Shown here: positions 1 through 9,817 of the stretch, in pieces
Numbering within the stretch: the first letter of the stretch is position 1
How the letters are laid out: each line of letters opens with the position of its first letter
Assembly (NCBI GenBank): GCA_030272155.1
Contig: CP126194.1
Coordinates: 2,037,501-2,101,500 of the forward strand
Direction of reading: 5' to 3'
Source of the DNA: Tetradesmus obliquus
Taxonomy: Eukaryota > Chlorophyta > Chlorophyceae > Sphaeropleales > Scenedesmaceae
Length of the DNA stretch: 64,000 nucleotides
Notes under the pieces: model-generated
Told to the model about the DNA's origin: nothing
Seen by the model: the letters and a program-made list of their open reading frames with translations, nothing else
The model's database searches: none
Translations under genes and position numbers: made by a program

Positions 1-1915
1 CTTCAAAACAAGCACACAACTGGTCTGCTGAACAACTGCAAGACGGTGCAGCCTTCACCTCCTCGCGCGACTTGCCTGCAGACACAATGACAGCAGCCAG
101 ACAGCAGCACAGCACACACATCAGATACGTGCAGCCGCCGCACTGCTGCCTTGGGCGTGGCCTTCACCTCCTCACGCGACTTGCCTGCAGCATAAAGAAT
201 TGCAGGATATCATACTTTGCAATCAACACAATGCAACATGATGCGTACCTTGTGCTCAAAGGGCCCTCCGTCAGTGCAGGCGCAGCGTACTCGGCCAGCA
301 GCAAAAGCCCACATCAGACACGCACAGCCAACGCACTGCCTTGTGCAAGTTTGTGAACCTGAACCCAGTCTTGCAGACGCATTGCCGGAGTCATGTGCCG
401 TGGCATTCTGCTGGTCAGATGTTGGTGCCTCTCCCTTTGCAGGCGTGGATGCGGGTGCTTTCTTGGTGACTTAGAAGAAGCCTTCTAAAACCCCAAAAAA
501 CCACCCGCATCAACACCTGCGAAGGTAGAGGCACCGACACCTGCCAAACAGCGCCACCACCCCGCTTGCCGCCACCACACACTTCCGTGGCGCATGCGCT
601 AACAACTATCATTTGTTTGACTGTCTTCAACAAAATAAGACCTCCATGATCACAAACATGCTGCTGGCAAGGATACAAATTGAACAGCTGCAGTCAAAAC
701 AAGTTTCAAAATTTAAAAAGATAACGCACCCACAAGCTCCGGCACGCTGTCATTGTCATACTCCTCAATGGGGAAGTTCAGGATGGCGCGGCAGTTCTGC
801 CGCCCCAGCAGCCCAATGGCAGCGCGGTCATACGCGCGCGCTGCCGCATCCTCCGTGTCAAAGTAGCCCACCGACACGCCTGCAGACGCGTGCACAACAT
901 ATCATCACATGCAGTCAGCCTACATGGTTGCAAAGTTGACGACACACAGGCGCCGCCGCATCCTCCGTATCAAAGTAGCCCACCGACACGCCTGCAGTTG
1001 TGTGCACAACATATCATTACATGCGGTCAGCATACATGGTTGCAAAAATTTAGGACACAAAGCGCTGCTGCATCCTCCGTGTCAAAGTAGCCCACCAACA
1101 CGCCTGCAGACGCATGCATAACATACCATCACATGCGGTCAGCATACATGGTTGCAAAAGTTCAGGACACAAAGCGCCGCCGCATCCTCCATGTCGACGT
1201 AGCCCACCGACACGCCTGCAGTTGTGTGCACAACATACCATCACATGACGTCAGCGTAGATGGTTGCAAAAGTTTAGGACACAGCGCCGCCGCAACCTCC
1301 GTGTCGACATTGCCCACCGACACCCCTGCAGACGCGTGCGTACCACATTACATTGTTACGTATGTTACGTTTTAAGCAACAGACAGCGTCAAGAGTGCTG
1401 CTGCACCATCCCCGTCAAAACGGCCAGCCGACGCGCCTGCAGCGGTATGCATGGACGGGTGCACGACACATACATGGTGAAAAGGTGAGATAGGCTGCGC
1501 GGCTGAGGTACATACACGCAGTGCAGCCACAGTTACTCTGCTGCTGCTGCTGTCGCTGCTTGCTCGGCCACCAATGCACTGGCATCACACAATGCACGAT
1601 GCGTGCACCCTGCAACCCTTCCACTGCTTTCAAGGCATCTGTAACACACAAGTTGCCGCATCATGCCGCTCAGCCGCGCACCTGACTTGCCCAGCGCCGC
1701 CACTTTGATCTGCACCCTCCACTTGCGCTTCTTTTTGTCATAACTCACACCCCTGTACTGAGACCTAAACACAGGCTGGCCCTCGCCACCCCCAGCAGCC
1801 GCAGCAGCAGCAGCACCGCTGCTGCGCAGGCTGCTGCCGGCGCCATGCGCTGCTGCTGCTGCAGCCGCCCGCTCTCGCTGGACCTCCCGCTGCTGCGCTG
1901 CAGCGCGCCCGTTCA

Positions 1916-1955
<40 letters not shown>

Positions 1956-2366
1956 GTAGCTGTCGTTGCTGCAGTTGTTTGCTGCGTTGCCAAATGACAG
2001 CGCAGGGCTGCTGCTGCTGCGCGGGCTGCCCGCACCGATCTGCGGCAGCGAATGCCCGCCGACGTGCATTGCGCCAGCACCCATGCTGCTTGTGCCGCCC
2101 AGACCAGCAAACCCAGCAGATGCATCAAATGCGCCTGCTGACCCGCCTAGCCCATCAAACTGCGGCAGTCCAGTCCCCAACGGCAGATCTGTGCTGCCGT
2201 GTGATGCAACAGAGTCTGTCGATGGAAGGGCGCATGGCCGCAAGCCGCCGCTGACTGCTGCATCAAACGGGGAGCCAGGGTTTGAGCCCACCGGAAACCC
2301 TGGAAGCACGCCGCACTCCGCTGCACCGCCTGGTGCACCCCAGGAGCTGGCTGCTGCCATGTCTGG

Positions 2367-2399
<33 letters not shown>

Positions 2400-2693
2400 G
2401 CCCATGTGGCCCATGTGATCTTGCTGCATCATCATGAGCCCGCTGCTGCTGTCGCCTTGCACCGGCATGCCATACTGCTGCTGCTGCTGCTGCTGCAGCT
2501 GCAGCTGGTTGGGGTCCTGCAAGTGTCCCATCTCAAATTTCATCGCTTCAGCACCAAAGTGCTGCTGCTGCTGCTGCTGCTGCTGATGTTGGTCCAGGCC
2601 TGGGGATAGCCCCGGCTCCAGCTTCATATGAGAGTTGTTCATGAACGTGGTTGTCGGAGAGGTTAAGTCACCTGACGGCAGCTGCGCTGACAT
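1..2693 (-). CDS. AP2/ERF-domain transcription factor, 5' part (gene runs off left edge)
   Basis: Nuclear DNA-binding regulator by family. Exon 1 is 1682-2693 (ATG at 2691-2693): a Gln/Ala-rich N-terminus, then the start of an AP2 domain (YRGVSYDKKKRKWRVQIK). Its donor AAGTCAG|GTGCG at 1681/1682 is phase 1. Exon 2 is 730-879, entered at CTGCAG|GC, and completes the domain (VSVGYFDTEDAAARAYDRAA, then NFP). The join restores an uninterrupted AP2 fold. Exon 2 can end at G|GTGCGTT (729/730); exon 3 then starts at 75 or 184 with GC AAG TCG and reads KSREEVKA, which resembles the linker between two AP2 domains in ANT/PLT-type proteins. If exon 2 is not spliced the frame stops at 713. Intron 1 (880-1681) is filled with copies of the exon 2 acceptor. 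The target genes cannot be told from sequence. I am sure of the AP2 domain, less sure of exon 3. Confidence 0.85.
54..190 (-). repeat. Two copies of a splice acceptor plus exon start, 109 bp apart
   Basis: CTTCACCTCCTCRCGCGACTTGCCTGCAG occurs twice (R is C or T-side variant): ends at 81 and 190 on the plus strand. On the minus strand both read CTGCAG|GC AAG TCG CGY GAG GAG GTG AAG. They look like duplicates of the acceptor of AP2 exon 3, in the same style as the array at 844-1450. Confidence 0.7.
421..541. repeat. Imperfect inverted repeat, arms about 58 bp
   Basis: The arm starting GTTGGTGCCTCTCC at 421 is matched in reverse complement by the arm ending GGTAGAGGCACCGACAC near 541; the centre is at about 480. 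Both arms include a TTTGCAGG / CCTGCGAA element and a GAAGCCTTC core. It lies inside AP2 intron 2. It could be a MITE-like insertion or an intronic hairpin; no flanking target duplication was established. Confidence 0.6.
844..1450 (-). repeat. Tandem array of about 112 bp carrying the AP2 exon 2 acceptor and exon start
   Basis: Six copies of the segment beginning CCGCATCCTCCGTGTCAAAG (plus strand) start at 844, 956, 1068, 1180, 1290 and 1401, so the period is 110-112 bp. Read on the minus strand each copy holds CTGCAG|GC followed by codons for VSVGYFDTEDAA. The copy at 844 is the real exon 2; divergence increases towards 1401. Intervening bases (GCACAACATATCATCACATG and TACATGGTTGCAAA) are also repeated. 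Using the next acceptor (copy at 956) would run into a stop after about 25 codons, so the copies are not obvious alternative exons. Confidence 0.92.
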
Positions 2694-4435
2694 TGGCTTG
2701 GCCCGCGATCATGCACTGCTTCTGCTGCGCCTCCGGCAAACTGCAATTCGCTTGCGCTGCACTGACAGATGTGCTGCTTGACAGGTTGGCCTGCTGCTGC
2801 TGCTGTTATGTGGGCCCCGCTGCTGCAAGCAAGCGCACCAGATGCTGCTGCCTGCTAGCAACAGCTGCGGAGCCCTAGAGCACTGATGCCATGGCTGCTA
2901 TGCTGCTCTGAGTTGCTGCAAGGACCTGCAAGCAGCAGCAGCAGTGGAAGCAGCAGCAGTGGAAGCACAGTGAGCACAGCAGCGTGAGGCTTGCAAGCAG
3001 CAATCAAGATGCCCTTTAGGTGATGTCTTCTAGACAATTGGAGGAAATTGGACAGGGTAAGTGAGCCAGACTTACAGACACGGCTGAGCCAAGGTGGCAT
3101 GACCACGTGAGACGGCACGGCAGCTCTGAGCATGTACAGACGATTCCGGGCAAAGAAATAGGTTGCTCCGCATAACATGCAGGCGCTCCAAGGCCTAATT
3201 GACACGTTGTGACCGAAGGTGTCGAGGGCGAACAACAAAAGGCAGACCGGAGACAAGGTACAGTGCCACACGGAAGTATGTCTTAAACTAAATGACTTTC
3301 GTATCCCTCACGCAGCCCAATGCATGCGTGTCGCTCGGAGACCCTGAATACGCTCGGCTAGGCACTCACCAGCTTTCCAGGCAACTGATCAAAGCAGTTT
3401 TGGTTTACCAAAGCATACAGGTATCAAGATCAATTCGAGGAGGCCAGCAACGAAAAGTTGGTCGATTTTTCGTGCTCAGTGATGGGTGGCCGCTGATCTT
3501 GCAATTCAGTTAGCGTAGCTGGTGATTGCTTGGCATTCGTTACCCAATGAGCGTTCCTGGTACTCTCCACGTCCAAACAAGGCGGTCTAGGTTTCACGAT
3601 TCACGATTGAATCTCACGAACCTCGATCCAGCCAAGGAATGCACGCAGCGGTCTGAAAGAAGGCTAATTTTACAATCAGCTCTGGCGCTGAAAGATGCGT
3701 GATCACGCAGCTTAACTATGGGCTCTCACTGAGGTTCCTGTCCAACATCATATGGTCTTTGAACCGCCTCCCTTGCGTGCTGGACAGTGCTCAAGCAGAT
3801 CAATGCATACCATGATCTATGAAGCTGTATTATCACGCTGCAACCAGGTTAGTAAGCACACATCAGTCAGGACAAAGCACTGCAGGACTCTGCTCTCAGA
3901 GCAGTGCTTTATGATAATGCGCCAGTTTCGTGGATCTGGCTGCGACAGCCGAACGCGAGCAGCTGTTGAAGATCATTTTGGCTGGTATGAAGGGGTGTGT
4001 GCGCTGTTTGGGGCTCTTGGTTGGCGGAGAGCGCTTGATCACGCAGGCAAGTGACCTGCCAGTGGAGCAAACCCAGGACATGAAAGAAACGGCTGGATCG
4101 CCAGTATACATAGTTTTTGTTCAGCAGGCAGAAAGCGTAGGATTCCATCCATTTACATCACGCTTCGCAGATGTATCCTCTGATGTAGCAGACTCTGCAA
4201 AAAGTTTGCAGGTTAGTGAATCACACTCATTCAGTGAATCACGATTTGTGTGTTCCACCAGGGGAACACAGCCCGTTTCCGAGCCAATTTTTTTTGTTAC
4301 CAGGGGGGACGGAATACTACTGGCTCGCTACCACAGCACAATTGGGCAAGCCCAATTGTCGGGAGCGGGAGGCAGTGCCTCACCAGCAGAACATGTCACA
4401 ACAACCTATACAGGAGGTGCCCAGCTCCCGGACAA

Positions 4436-4545
4436 AAAACTAAGCAGGGGAGTTGAACCCCCACACCCCCTTGGTGTGCTACAGCTCAATTGCATGCTGC
4501 ACACACCCGACCAACACTCAGTGCCAGCCGCCCCAATAAAGGAGT
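4436..4545 (-). other. tRNA-like, Pol III-type element (SINE head or tRNA pseudogene)
   Basis: On the minus strand there is a good T-arm with B-box (GGGGGTTCAACTCCCC), a perfect 5-bp anticodon-like stem (CACAC/GTGTG) closing a 7-nt loop, and a T6 run directly after the acceptor-like end (rev. comp. of AAAAAACTAAGC). The D-arm is poor, the loop lacks the invariant T33 and the acceptor arms do not pair, so this is not a normal tRNA gene. A tRNA-derived SINE is the likeliest reading. Confidence 0.4.
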
Positions 4546-4993
4546 ATAGTCAAGGTAGTATCTTGTACAGGGAAAAAGCCGTACCAACTCCAAGATGCCC
4601 CACCAGCTCAGACAACGGCTCCAACCAAGAAATCTGATCGTGGCAGCGTCGTGAGAGAGAAAAACCAGCCAACGCCAAAAACCCTCACTGGCTGGAACAG
4701 TACATGCAATGCGACCAAGCGGCAGTTGTTGTTGGCGGACCTGGTCGCTACTGTGCCAGCCATGCTGCTCCCGTCGAACCAATCAAGTGCATGAACAGTA
4801 CATGCACAAACCGTGGCGAGTGGCAACGTACAACACCACCAACCATCATTGCCGCCTCACATTGCTGCCTCACAACCAGAAACATGCCCACACTTCCCAC
4901 TGCGCTGCTGATTGGTTATGCTGCATGTATCACTGCATACGACTCTGCTGCTGCCTCCATCCTGCGCCAGGCTGCATGAATGCCCCAACAGCC

Positions 4994-5191
4994 GGCTCCT
5001 CCTGCCAGGCCACATGGGAGCGAAGTGCCCCATGGGTCGGCTCCTCCTGCCAGGCCACATGGGAGCAAAGTGCCCCATGGGTCGGCTGCTCCTGCCAGGC
5101 CACATGGGAGCGAAGTGCCCCATGGGTCGGCTGCTCCTGCCAGGCCACATGGGAGCGAAGTGCCCCATGGGTCGGCTGCGCCTGCCAGGCC
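4994..5191. repeat. 45-bp minisatellite, four units plus a partial one
   Basis: Units start at 4994, 5039, 5084 and 5129; a partial fifth starts at 5174. The unit contains CCAGGCCACATGGGAGCGAA and CCCCATGGGTCGGCT. Because the period is 15 codons the array is open in several frames on both strands, which creates false ORFs. No gene could be built across it. Confidence 0.95.
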
Positions 5192-6645
5192 TCCATGCAC
5201 TGCTGTGGAAGGCGTGCTACTGCTTTCAGCACGCAATCTTGCAGGGCAGATGTGAGGTGGCAAAGCCTGGCCCCATCAAAGGGCCGGACTGAATATGGAG
5301 CGTCTCCGCGCAAGTATGCACTATGCATGGTGCTTTTTTTTCCGAGCCAATCACACTCATGTTCAATCGGAATCATCAACTCTGACAACACCGTCAGGGT
5401 GGTGATGGTAGCACGGCGCTACACACATGCCGCAATCACCACCACGGCAGCCGCTGCCAAGCAACACATGTGATTGTTCAATCACCTGGCAACCCTGCCA
5501 CTACACCTGACAGCAGCACCATACACAGCCTGTGCTGGTGAATGGCAAGTCAAGCTCACCCGGGTGATGACATCATTTCAAATTGTGTGAAAACACGTGT
5601 CACACTCCAAAGTCATATAATAGCCAGTAAGGCCACACTACATACACAGGCATATGCCTGCCAGGGCAGAAGCATCTGCTGATCAAGAGCAAAACAGTAC
5701 AGCCACCGACTGACATCACTGTGTGAGGTTGTGCCGGTGGAGGTCTCCACTGAAGCACTGCAGGCCTTGAAAAGAGGACAGTCAAGTTCATCTAGCCTTG
5801 TTCCTGTGACCCACGCAGAGACGTGCACAGCACATGCCTAGCACAAGCAGTTGCTTGGTGAGCTGCCAAACAGCTCGACAACACTGATGTGAGCCGATCT
5901 TATCGCTGGCCAGTGGCTAGGCGATCAGAACAGCCGCACGCTTGCAGGCGGCCCGTATGATCCCATGACACTGAGCTCTCAACGGCCTGCCTCACAGTAC
6001 CGCTGGCTGTCAGCCGGCAGTGACGTCCATTGCCATCCGTTTGGCTGATAGGCGGCAGCATGCCGACTCAGTAGAAGCTGCTGGCAGCAAGTGCGCAATG
6101 CACTGCAGGGTTGAGCAGCGCTGCTGCATGGCGAGGATGCTTGATGGCCGGTTCTGCTGATGCGCTGATGACGTCGGTTTGCCAGCAAGGCCTTTCTTGG
6201 ATTGAAGTTGAAGCCGTGGCAGGTGCATGCTGAAGACTGCTGCTGGCAGTTGCTGGCTGTCACTGTCAGTGCCGTGCTGCTGGAGAGAGCGCTGCAGCTG
6301 CTGCTGCTGCAGCGGCTGCTGGGTGTTCTGTAGTTGCTGGCTGTCAGTGCAACGCTGCTGGAGGGACCGCTGCAGCAGCTGGGGCTGCTGCTGCTACTGC
6401 TGCTTCCTGGTGAGGGCAGGGCGCTAGCCAGCGCTGGCACTGCTTGGCGCACCATCCGGATGATCATGTTGGCGGGCAGGGTACACTTGCCGCTGCACCC
6501 TTATATGCTGATGGTGGAAGGTAGGTTAGTGTCCGCCTTTGCCTTGCGCGCGCTCGCACTGCTGATGGTTGCAGCCTCTGGTTGGCTTGCAGGCTGAATG
6601 CACAAGCTGGCTGCCAAGCACTTCAGCGGTTAGCAGCTGTGCCAC

Positions 6646-7381
6646 TTATGGCGGCCCGCATGCTGTGCGTTGCTGCTCACTGCCGGGTGCTGCAGCATGT
6701 GTTGCTGCATCCTGCTGGCTGCTGCTGCCGGGTTGCGTGGCTGCCTCTTTTGGAACCTTGTCAGCTGCGTCTTCACCCTGCTGCTCAGGCTGCTGCTGTT
6801 GCTGCTGCCATTGGTATGCCTTTGCAAAAGCCTCCTGCAATAGCGAAGTCCATTACAGAGATGGAACATGTGTACAATAAACCCTGTTCCTGCGGCTGTT
6901 TCACATAGTATGTCCTCTCAAATCATGCCAGGCGATGCAATGCAGGCTCCAACCGCGGATGCAACTGACACCAGGCCAAAGCACAGCTAGTAGCTGTGCG
7001 TCAACGTGCACTACTACGACGTGCTGCCACCAGTCAAGCTACAGCAGCACCCTATAGATAAACCTGGCGGCTTGCTTGCGTCCTGCTATACATGTGCTTC
7101 CTGCAAGTGCTGCGTTTGCACTGCAGTAAGGACGTTACCTGCAGGCCAGAGATGGGCAGCGCGGTGTCCTCCAGCAAGTCTGGCCCCTGATCTGGAGGCT
7201 GCAGCGCATATAAAAGTAGTGAGCTTTCAGATTAACAAAACTGACCGTGTGTGCAGCAGCTTGCAATCGCCAAACCGGCCACTGGCTACAGAACACTCAC
7301 CAGCACCTGGTTAGGGTCCACTGGCTCGCCCGGGGCTCCTAGGTTGTGGCTGGCAGCATCAAGCTTATTATCGTTATCCAT
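6646..7381 (-). CDS. Small hypothetical protein, three exons, 107 aa
   Basis: Not recognised as a known family. Exon 1 (7307-7381) starts MDNDNKLDAASHN and ends CAG|GTGCTGG; exon 2 (7139-7198) runs from CTGCAG|CCTCC to CAG|GTAACG and reads PPDQGPDLLEDTALPISGLQ; exon 3 (6646-6834) runs from TATTGCAG|GAGGC to a TAA and reads EAFAKAYQW followed by a Gln run and an acidic/Gln/Ser tail. All three junctions are phase 0 and the lengths 75+60+189 give 107 codons plus stop. A TTTATAAG box lies about 135 bp upstream of the ATG. No signal peptide or membrane segment. The first two exons are too short to stand out as ORFs. Phase and splice-site agreement is the main support. Confidence 0.6.
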
Positions 7382-7512
7382 GTCACTCACTGAATCAGCT
7401 CGAGGGCTGTGGAAAGCGCGACGGGCAGAGCTTGGCCGAGGATGTACAGCAACGTAAGAAGATACCTGTACACACGAGGTTGCAGGCGATGCTAACCCTT
7501 GCAGCATTACGT

Positions 7513-7521
7513 GCTTATAAA
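7513..7521 (-). promoter_or_regulatory. Putative TATA box for the 107-aa gene
   Basis: GTTTATAAGC on the minus strand, about 135 bp upstream of the ATG at 7381. Position is plausible for a short 5' UTR; no other promoter evidence. Confidence 0.3.
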
Positions 7522-7881
7522 CCATACTCGTGGGTTACACCAGCCATCGCCACTCAAGAGCTGTCGCCCCTTTTGAAGAGGCCCCAATGCCCCATGTGAG
7601 ATAACATTGGCACAAGCCAGGTGACACCTTATAACACCCGCACAGGACAGCATCAGCTTTGCACAAATGAAACTAACAGAACAAAGTCACAAGCACCAGG
7701 GAGCAGGCTGATGTGCTGTACAGGCGATTGAGTGCAGGCCTCCCTGCCCTGATCTGTGCTTGCCTGATTGCAGCTACAGACAGACGCACTTGCCATCACA
7801 ACACACACCACCCCCAATCCGCGCTGGTTGCTTGCACATCGCCATGATGCCTGCACATTTGAACTAGACTACTGCTTAACA

Positions 7882-8258
7882 TCACTGCTCCTCTGCTGCC
7901 TGCATGAAGGGGTTGGCGATCTCCTCTGCTCCTGCTGTGGGGGCCACCATAGTGACCGCAGTGCCTCTGCACACCTGCAGTATAAAGAGTTACAACGTGC
8001 ATGCAGGTCAGACATTACATTCAAGCATAATTCAACATAACGTGTACTCGCATGGCTGCAGGCACACAGCTCCATGTTAACAGCAGCAGCGCAGCCATGC
8101 TCAGCTGCACACATTCATCTAGTAAACAGCAGCTATGCACATGTACATGTACACGTAAGCTGTCATCCAGAGCGTCTGCTGCTGACACGGCTGTCAACAG
8201 GTTTGCTGCAAGCAGCATGATGTGCTGACACACTATGCTGACCTGCGGCCATGCTGTC

Positions 8259-8290
<32 letters not shown>

Positions 8291-9225
8291 GAGTGTTGCT
8301 GCGGGTGCTGCTACTCACTATTACTCCCAGCGTCCGTGTCTCATCTGTTACCCGCATTGGGTCGGTAGGGTCTGCACACAAAATCAAATGTCGCAGACGT
8401 CCAGAATCAGAAGCAGCGCCATTGTGGTTGCAGAGAAACCACCAACAAGTTGCAAGCTTGCTTGTGGCGGCTATACATGTGGCCACTGCGAAGAGGCATT
8501 CCATCGAGCATCTGTCGAGACCCACTGAATCTCACATGCAGCCAGCAACGATGTTTGGTGCAGTGCATCCCTTTCACGCCAGGTATGTTTCATTCCTGTG
8601 CCGCCCCCTTGCACTGCTGCCCTGCCTAACAGTGTGTGAATCTGCAAACCTTATTTCATGTCTGGCATGCGGTGTAGTTGTGATTGCAGCACAGCGTGCT
8701 GAGAAGGGCAGGGCAGGCATGCAGCCACCCCCTTTGCTGGCGAGTGATTGCAGCTACTATTGTTCATCAGCTGCAGCTGCTCCTGCTGAACATCCGCAGC
8801 TTCTTTGATAATGGCCAAGACAGAATACCCTGCTGCTCCTGCTGCTGCTGCTGCCGCTGCTGCTGCTGCTGCTTACCTCTCAGGTACTCCACAGCCTCAT
8901 CCAGCACCACATTCAGCAGCTGATCATAGCCCTTGAGCACACCACTGACTGCAGCATGCAAAGCACGGCCAATGAATCAATTGGCTTTGAAAAGTGCATG
9001 CTCGTTGCTGAGCAGTATTGCTACATCAAAGCTGAGAAAGGTCGACAAGGCAATAGACAGCTTTACTGTGATGCAAAGGGCAATACAGCAGGCCAAAGCA
9101 TGCAGCTGGGCTGCATGACCATTGCAAGAGCATGTGTGCTCACCTTCCCTACCACCAGCAAGCTTGACACGAACTCCTTTGTCTATGAACTTAGCCAAGT
9201 CAAGTGCACTTTCCTTCTTAGACAT
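7882..9225 (-). CDS. LSM7: U6 snRNA-associated Sm-like protein LSm7
   Basis: Member of the LSm2-8 ring on U6 snRNA (splicing) and the LSm1-7 ring in cytoplasmic mRNA decay. Four exons: 9144-9225 (MSKKESALDLAKFIDKGV...GGRE), 8877-8948 (VSGVLKGYDQLLNVVLDEAV, YLR), 8319-8371 (DPTDPMRVTDETRTLGVI) and 7882-7974 (VCRGTAVTMVAP...IANPF). Phases 1, 1 and 0 agree at every join, giving 99 aa, the usual LSm7 length. Both Sm motifs are present: Sm1 across exons 1-2 with the GYD-LLN core, Sm2 in exon 4 with CRGT. Donors are GTGAGC, GTAAGC and GTGAGT; acceptors end in GCAG. A TTACA (TGTAA on the minus strand) lies some 340 bp past the stop. Housekeeping gene with no oddities. Confidence 0.96.
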
Positions 9226-9817
9226 GGCAGCCTGCTGCTGCTGCCTTGCTGGTGCTGCTGCTGCTGCTCCTGCTCCTGCTGCTGCTCCTGCTGCTGCTCC
9301 ACCTGGCTACCGGAGATTGAGGTGGATCGGCAAATTCAGAGACTAGATGTCGGATGGCAGCTTCTAACGAACAGCAACGACCACAGTCTGCAAGATCGCG
9401 TTTAAGGCGACTTTTGAACAGCTTGGCGCTTCAGGCGCAGCGAGTCTGGGTGAGTTGCTTGTAAGCGAACGTCTCAGAGTTTAAACCGAGCAACAGCGTG
9501 TAGAAAGCAGTTGAGCGTGTGTTGTCAAGTCGCACATAACAGTGGCACCACATGACTGTCACTGTGCACTGCTGCAGCTCAAGTCTGTGCAGAGTGGCAG
9601 CTGAGCAGCATACGTGCATTCGCTTGCTTCTTAAATGACCATTGACTTTGTGCTGTGAAATTCACGTCACCAGCATCCTTGTGAGGACTGACCAGCTAGC
9701 TTCTACAAGCACTGCTGCTGCCGCTGACTGACATTCGCTCCCACTGCAGCTGTGCATACAGTGCTGAATTGTAGAAGAGCATCAAAGTTGAATTTAGAAG
9801 TCAACAGTGGTAGCAAC

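Larger units (their letters stand above)
2694..6645. other. No gene recognised; holds a minisatellite and a tRNA-like element
   Basis: Upstream of the AP2 gene (2694-3300) are CAG-rich stretches and nothing coding that I can support. 3300-4700 has open frames without recognisable domains; the largest (3930-4637, plus) has no family features. The only structured items are the tRNA-like element near 4440 and the 45-bp array at 4994-5191. A Ser-rich minus ORF at 5979-6467 has a TATAAG about 35 bp upstream but no other support. Confidence 0.5.

Noticed and set aside
713-715. In-frame stop taken as the end of the AP2 protein
   Set aside because: Possible, but a good phase-1 donor at 729/730 joins to exon 3 (KSREEVKA), so I prefer a gene continuing past the left edge.
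4436-4545. Functional tRNA gene
   Set aside because: D-arm and acceptor stem do not form and T33 is missing.
3930-4637. 235-codon plus-strand ORF
   Set aside because: No domain, its end overlaps the tRNA-like element, and codon use is unlike the verified genes.
4857-5473. Several overlapping repeat ORFs around the 45-bp array, both strands
   Set aside because: All arise because the period is a multiple of three. No start context, splice chain or domain supports a protein.
5979-6467. 162-codon Ser-rich ORF on the minus strand with TATAAG about 35 bp upstream
   Set aside because: The composition follows CTG runs, there is no recognisable domain or splice context, and a TATA box so near the ATG leaves almost no leader.
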